A stretch of 37,265 nucleotides of DNA, taken from contig JACQXX010000125.1 of the NCBI GenBank assembly GCA_016208495.1, positions 1 to 37,265 on the forward strand. Reading direction: 5' to 3'. Within the stretch, counting starts at the first letter, position 1. Every line of letters starts with the position of its first letter. The position numbers and the translations under genes are program-made. Source of the stretch: Acidobacteriota bacterium. GTDB lineage: Bacteria; Acidobacteriota; Blastocatellia; Chloracidobacteriales; Chloracidobacteriaceae. Below, one piece after another: positions 33,820 to 37,265 of this stretch. Below the pieces are notes generated by a model. It searched no databases. It was not told where the DNA came from and worked only from the letters and a program-made list of their open reading frames with translations.

Positions 33820-33945
33820 GAATGAAGAACAAGTGGTTAGTGATTAGTGATTAGTGGTTAGAAATCAATACTTTCAACGAAGAACCAAGAACCAAAAACT
33901 AATCACTAACCCCTAACCCCTAACCCCTAACCCCTTTCTTCATCC
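33820..33945. repeat. GGTTAGTGATTAG / CCCCTAA inverted repeat
   Basis: The left arm (33820-33861) reads GAATGAAGAACAAGTGGTTAG followed by TGATTAG units. The right arm (33896-33945) reads CTAATCACTAAC then four CCCCTAA units and CTTTCTTCATCC. In reverse complement the right arm gives GGATGAAGAAAGGGGTTAGG, so even the non-repeat flank (ATGAAGAA) is matched. The loop is ~35 bases. It starts 8 bases after the dehydrogenase stop codon. Confidence 0.9.
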
Positions 33946-33974
33946 AGTTTTATCTCAATTGGTTCCAAAGCTTT

Positions 33975-34988
33975 ATGAATTTTTTAAGTGAATTTTCGAC
34001 CGGGCGTTTTGAGCGTGCGCATCAGCGGATTGCATCTTTTGTCAGGCATACCCCGCTCTTACCTGCGCCGTTGCTGCAAGAGAATGTTCCAGGCAATCTG
34101 ATTTTGAAACTTGAGAACCTGCAAATCAGTGGATCATTCAAAATTCGAGGTGTTTTCAATACACTGCTTCAGTTGAGCGAGTCTGAACGGCAACGCGGTG
34201 TCATCACGGCTTCAGGTGGAAATCATGGTGTGGCGCTTGCGATTGGGGCTCACAAACTTGGGATTCGCTGCCTGGTGTACCTTCCAGCAACTGCCGATGA
34301 TGATCGGGTCAAGCGGGTTGAACGATGGGGTGCCAGGGTGATCAAACATGGCCTTGCCTGGGACGACGCCAATGTCCAGGCGCTGGTTCACGCCGAACAG
34401 GAAAACATGACCTATGTTCACCCGTTTGATGCCATTCAGACGATTGAAGGCCAGGGCACGCTTGGACTTGAGCTTCTGGATGATGTTCCGGATGTTGATT
34501 GTGTGCTGGTGGCAATTGGCGGAGGCGGGTTGATTTCTGGTGTGTCAACCGCCATCAAGTTGAAAAAACCTGAGGTTCAGATCATCGGGGTGGAACCGGT
34601 CGGAGCGCCTTCGATGTTGGAAAGTATGAAAAATGGAGCGGTGAGGAAATTATCGGAAGTACGTACCGTGGCTACCACTCTTGCGCCGAGAAGCGTCAGC
34701 GAACGAACTTTAGCACTCTCTCAACACTTTGTAAATCAAATAGTTCTGGTCACCGATGACCAGATGCTGGATGCAATGCGCTGGCTCTGGGTTGAATGCA
34801 ACCAGCTTGTGGAACCGGCTGGGGCCGCTGTCATGGCAGCCATTTTTTCCGGTGACTTCCCGGTTGACCGCTTCAAAAAACCAGTCGCGTTGATTTGCGG
34901 CGGCAATGCTGACGCAGAATCAGTCTTTACCACGTATTCGTCCTCGTTTTCACCACAGAGGACGCAGAGGAACACAGAGGCAGAATGA
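33975..34988 (+). CDS. PLP-dependent threonine/serine dehydratase-like enzyme
   Basis: A 337-residue fold-type II PLP enzyme related to threonine ammonia-lyase (catabolic type), serine racemase and threo-3-hydroxyaspartate ammonia-lyase. The PLP lysine is K56 in SGSFKIRG. The phosphate-binding loops are ASGGNHG (79-85) and GGGGLISG (181-188), and the last strand ends in ALICGGNADAE. It lacks the C-terminal ACT/regulatory domain of biosynthetic IlvA. The final ~15 residues (SFSPQRTQRNTEAE) come from a dispersed tandem repeat (34951-34985), so the natural stop was probably lost or moved. It sits about 160 bp after the lysine dehydrogenase-like gene. Exact substrate cannot be fixed by eye. Confidence 0.88.
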   Translation: MNFLSEFSTGRFERAHQRIASFVRHTPLLPAPLLQENVPGNLILKLENLQISGSFKIRGVFNTLLQLSESERQRGVITASGGNHGVALAIGAHKLGIRCLVYLPATADDDRVKRVERWGARVIKHGLAWDDANVQALVHAEQENMTYVHPFDAIQTIEGQGTLGLELLDDVPDVDCVLVAIGGGGLISGVSTAIKLKKPEVQIIGVEPVGAPSMLESMKNGAVRKLSEVRTVATTLAPRSVSERTLALSQHFVNQIVLVTDDQMLDAMRWLWVECNQLVEPAGAAVMAAIFSGDFPVDRFKKPVALICGGNADAESVFTTYSSSFSPQRTQRNTEAE

Positions 34989-35033
34989 TCTTCTGGATTT
35001 CTCTGCGATCCTCTGTGTCCTCTGTGGTTCAAA
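34951..35033. repeat. CACAGAGGA inverted repeat overlapping a gene end
   Basis: The left arm (34951-34985) has 9-base units CACAGAGGA, CGCAGAGGA, ACACAGAGG and codes for the enzyme's last residues. The right arm (34994-35033) has CTCTGCGATCCTCTGTGTCC and TCTGTGGTTC, which read in reverse complement as ACCACAGAGGACACAGAGGA. The loop is under ten bases. It lies between convergent genes. Similar CACAGAGG motifs are, from general memory, common in intergenic DNA of environmental bacteria. Confidence 0.9.
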
Positions 35034-35051
35034 GTGAATTTAGGAGTTCTT

Positions 35052-36734
35052 TTACAAGGGAAGTCGAATCGTAAAGCACGTTCCCACACCTGCCTGGCTC
35101 TGGCAGGTAATCGTCCCCCCGTGGGCTTCGATAATCCGCCGGCAAATATCCAGACCCAATCCTGTCCCTTCGTCCCCTTTGGTGGTAAAGAACGGCTCCC
35201 AAATTCGTTGCAAGTTCTCGGCTGGAATCCCACATCCGTTATCGGCGACATGAATTGCAACGGTGGGGCCTTCGACCACGAGGCGAACTATGACTTGACC
35301 AGCGTCCTCTTTGGTTGCTTCGACGGCGTTGCGAACCAGGTTCATCAGTACCTGTTCCACTTTTTCTTCATTAAAGACAAGTTCTGGAGATTCAGTAAAT
35401 TGAAAATGGAGTGAGCGCCGTTTGACGCCGTGATCTAATCGCAAAAATGAAATCGTGCGTTCGATGGTCGGCACAATCGGGCGACGAATCTTTTCAAAAT
35501 CCATCGGTCGGTTTTTGGCATAGGCGCGGATTTCTTCGACCAACGCCAGGGCCCGTTCCTGACCAAGCAACACCATATCGGTAAACTGCTTTACCTCTGG
35601 GTCATTGCCATATTTGATTTCCAAAATTTCCGCGCCACTCAGGAGCGCCAGCCGATTGCGAAGCTCATGGGAAATGGACGAGGCGAGTTTTCCAATTGCC
35701 GCCATGCGTTCCGATTTGACGAGTTGCTCTTGAGTTGCGCGTAACTCATTGATCAGGCTGAGGTTTTCCATTACCAGGCCGACTTCGCGCGCCGTTGCCA
35801 TCAGAAATTCCAGGTCCTCGGAATCAAATAACGCCGCCTGAGTTCGACTGTAGAGGTAACACACACCCCAGACCCGGCTCTTGGAACTAATCGGTGCCGA
35901 AAGGACTGACCGAATATTTTGAATAATGATGCTTTCCCGCGCCGAAAACCGTTCATCGGCACTGGCGTCGCTGGCTAGAATTGCAACGTTTTCCAGAAAT
36001 GTTTTTTCGACAATGGTTTTGCTGAAGGTGGTCAGTGCCCCAGTATTGCCTCGGTCCCGGTTGATAGCAGTTTCAAGCTGACCGCTGGCCGGATTGTAGA
36101 TCAAAATTACACCGTGCTCGACCGGCAGGGCTTTAAAAATGCAGTCCAGCCACATCGAAACCAGTTCCATGGGGTCATGAACCGGTAGGATTTTATGTGT
36201 GATTTCATACAGCGAAGCCATGCGCTGGAGCGTCCGGGTTGAAACATACTGTGGTTGCAGCATCAACTCGGTATTGAGAAATCGGGTTTGCCGGTCGGTG
36301 ATGATCGTGGCGCCGGCCATTTCTGGAACCAACACCTTTTGGGCCCGAGTCGGAGCGGTCAGGATATTTGAAACCGACTGCCGACTGTCCTCAGCCTGGC
36401 TGACAACTGACGGAGAAGCCCAACTAAACACAATTCGAGCGGCGGTAATGTCACCCAAAATGATTTCATCACCAGTTGCCAGGGGTTTTTCGGTCACCAT
36501 GGCGCCATTGATAAAGCTTCCTGACTTGCTTTCCTTGTCCCGAAAGAGAAAGCTGCCGTCAGCTAACCGGACAATTTCGGCATGGTTGCGCGAGATCAAT
36601 AAATCTTTGATTTGCAAATCGTTATCTGGTCCACGTCCAATTGAAAAAACATCGCCAGTGATTTCTCTGGAGAGCGGCTGGTTATCCCTGGTAAACAATG
36701 TGATACACGGGGTCTGAGCGTTTGGCGAAGACAT
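35052..36734 (-). CDS. FHA-GAF sensor histidine kinase
   Basis: A 560-residue soluble kinase. An FHA domain (phosphothreonine-binding) covers about residues 10-105, with FSIGRGPDNDLQI, SRNHAEI and SGSFINGAMV. A GAF domain follows at about 170-325 (HGVILIYNPASGQL, IQNIRSVLSAPISSKSRVWG). The HisKA helix has the phosphoacceptor H356 in SISHELRNRLA; the proline normal after HELRN is replaced by arginine. The ATPase has LMNLVRNAVEAT (N box, about 463-474), DNGCGIP (498-504) and GTGLGLDICRRIIEAHGG (523-540). There is no receiver domain or membrane segment, so it is a cytoplasmic kinase whose response regulator is encoded elsewhere. FHA-GAF kinases of this layout are frequent in Acidobacteria and Myxococcota. 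Confidence 0.92.
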   Translation of the reverse strand: MSSPNAQTPCITLFTRDNQPLSREITGDVFSIGRGPDNDLQIKDLLISRNHAEIVRLADGSFLFRDKESKSGSFINGAMVTEKPLATGDEIILGDITAARIVFSWASPSVVSQAEDSRQSVSNILTAPTRAQKVLVPEMAGATIITDRQTRFLNTELMLQPQYVSTRTLQRMASLYEITHKILPVHDPMELVSMWLDCIFKALPVEHGVILIYNPASGQLETAINRDRGNTGALTTFSKTIVEKTFLENVAILASDASADERFSARESIIIQNIRSVLSAPISSKSRVWGVCYLYSRTQAALFDSEDLEFLMATAREVGLVMENLSLINELRATQEQLVKSERMAAIGKLASSISHELRNRLALLSGAEILEIKYGNDPEVKQFTDMVLLGQERALALVEEIRAYAKNRPMDFEKIRRPIVPTIERTISFLRLDHGVKRRSLHFQFTESPELVFNEEKVEQVLMNLVRNAVEATKEDAGQVIVRLVVEGPTVAIHVADNGCGIPAENLQRIWEPFFTTKGDEGTGLGLDICRRIIEAHGGTITCQSQAGVGTCFTIRLPL

Positions 36735-36987
36735 GGCGAAAAATGTGGGGGTTCCTTCGGATGAGATGTTGTCGTGAGTTGCTATTCTAAATCAGACAAG
36801 CATTTAAAAGAAACATTCCGTGAACGCAATTTCACCCGGTCGGCAGTTTGATTGAAAATCCCTGGTTGAAAAGCTGCTGGCTGACACTCTCCCTATGTTT
36901 TGGTTTTGAGACACCCCATTCCCATGACCGAACAATTTCCGGCCAGGGTGGCCTGGATTGGCTTCGGATTGCTTGCATCTACTGTGT

Positions 36988-37043
36988 AATACTAATCTGC
37001 AATGAAATCCTCGTGTGAGAGAACAGTCAAATAGTTCAATCAA
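36988..37043 (+). repeat. Dispersed repeat, copy C
   Basis: AATACTAATCTGCAATGAAA then GAACAGTCAAATAGTTCAAT matches copy B (30390-30444) over its whole length with scattered changes; the GAACAGTCAA...TTCAATCAA part has two differences in 23 bases. It abuts the GC-rich segment that starts at about 37050. The rest of 36735-36987 shows nothing recognisable other than the upstream region of the kinase gene. Confidence 0.55.
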
Positions 37044-37044
37044 A

Positions 37045-37265
37045 CAAGCTTAGGGAGCGTTAAAAAATAAGTTCCTGGGGCGCGTTCTGCCACATCCAGG
37101 TTTTGGTCTTGCACCGCGAAGCGTTGCCGTTCGGATAGCCGGTCGGTTGGCCGCTTTGGGCCTACCACCGGATCCAAAGGCCACCCCTTGTGGCTCCCCG
37201 CTTCGCCCGCGCCCCGCAGGGGCGCGGGCGAAGCGGGGGAGCACTGGAGAGAACGAACCTGTTCC
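37045..37265. other. GC-rich edge segment with a very stable palindrome
   Basis: From about 37050 the base composition becomes clearly more GC-rich than the rest of the window. At 37193-37242 a stem of 23 bp (CCCCGCTTCGCCCGCGCCCC and its complement) forms around a GCA loop with one bulged G. The start reads GGGAGCGTTAAAAAATAAG, an AT-rich run next to the GC-rich body, as at an insertion boundary. No transposase or clear inverted end can be shown because the window stops here. Open frames in it look like shadows. Confidence 0.4.

Noticed and set aside
33905-33934. Telomere-like CCCCTAA tract
   Set aside because: It is internal, between two ordinary genes, and pairs with a nearby arm; nothing suggests a linear chromosome end.
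37050-37244. 64-residue minus-strand ORF
   Set aside because: It runs through the GC-rich palindrome and has a low-complexity arginine/glycine/proline composition; it is probably a shadow.

Overview
The window looks like a piece of a heterotrophic Acidobacteriota chromosome, perhaps of the Blastocatellia type. This is inferred from gene content: two Oar-like TonB-dependent receptors with N-terminal carboxypeptidase-regulatory-like domains, a MacB-like orphan ABC permease under a PadR regulator, a DUF3142 gene next to a large secreted 'CGP' protein, a YIP1-TPR protein, and a PPC/FN3 secreted protein. No rRNA, tRNA, CRISPR array or complete insertion sequence was seen, so the taxonomy is tentative.

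Layout. 1-2.5 kb: the 3' part of a POT-family peptide transporter, a dispersed palindromic element, and an APC amino-acid permease with its own terminator. 2.7-8.3 kb: a secreted DUF5666-like protein, a TonB-dependent receptor, a YbaK-type aminoacyl-tRNA deacylase, a second copy of the dispersed element, and a Uma2-like protein. 8.3-14.6 kb: a tandemly duplicated two-gene cassette (DUF3142 protein plus an ~825-residue secreted protein); the first DUF3142 copy is a pseudogene. 14.6-18.7 kb: small uncharacterised genes in overlapping groups, a CatA-like acetyltransferase, a cysteine-rich protein and a four-helix-bundle protein. 18.7-22 kb, minus strand: PadR regulator, C-terminally shortened permease and a DUF1579-like secreted protein. 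22.2-26.9 kb: HEAT-repeat protein, a membrane protein, a YIP1-TPR protein, a very strong bidirectional terminator and a secreted protein with three internal repeats. 27-35 kb: a long gene-free leader, a second TonB-dependent receptor, the PPC/FN3 protein, a lysine-6-dehydrogenase-like enzyme and a threonine-dehydratase-like enzyme. 35-37.3 kb: an FHA-GAF histidine kinase on the minus strand and a GC-rich edge segment with a very stable palindrome.

How the genes fit together. The transporters, outer-membrane receptors and amino-acid enzymes suit an organism that scavenges peptides and amino acids. Most genes look singly transcribed. Clear coupling is seen in the DUF3142/secreted-protein pair (ATGA overlap), the 14656-15885 trio (ATGA overlap, then a 38-bp overlap), the CatA/membrane-protein pair and the PadR/permease/DUF1579 unit.

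The most unusual feature is between the genes. Many gaps hold short tandem units, mostly 7 bp (CCCTGAA, GTCAGTC, GCGAGTA, TTCACTC, CCCCTAA) and some 9-10 bp. At most sites these form two arms in inverted orientation, so the transcript could fold into a long imperfect hairpin. Unit sequences differ from gap to gap while the two arms within a gap match. Arms often start at a stop codon or end just before a start codon, and one has become the C-terminus of an enzyme. Two further dispersed repeat families are also present.
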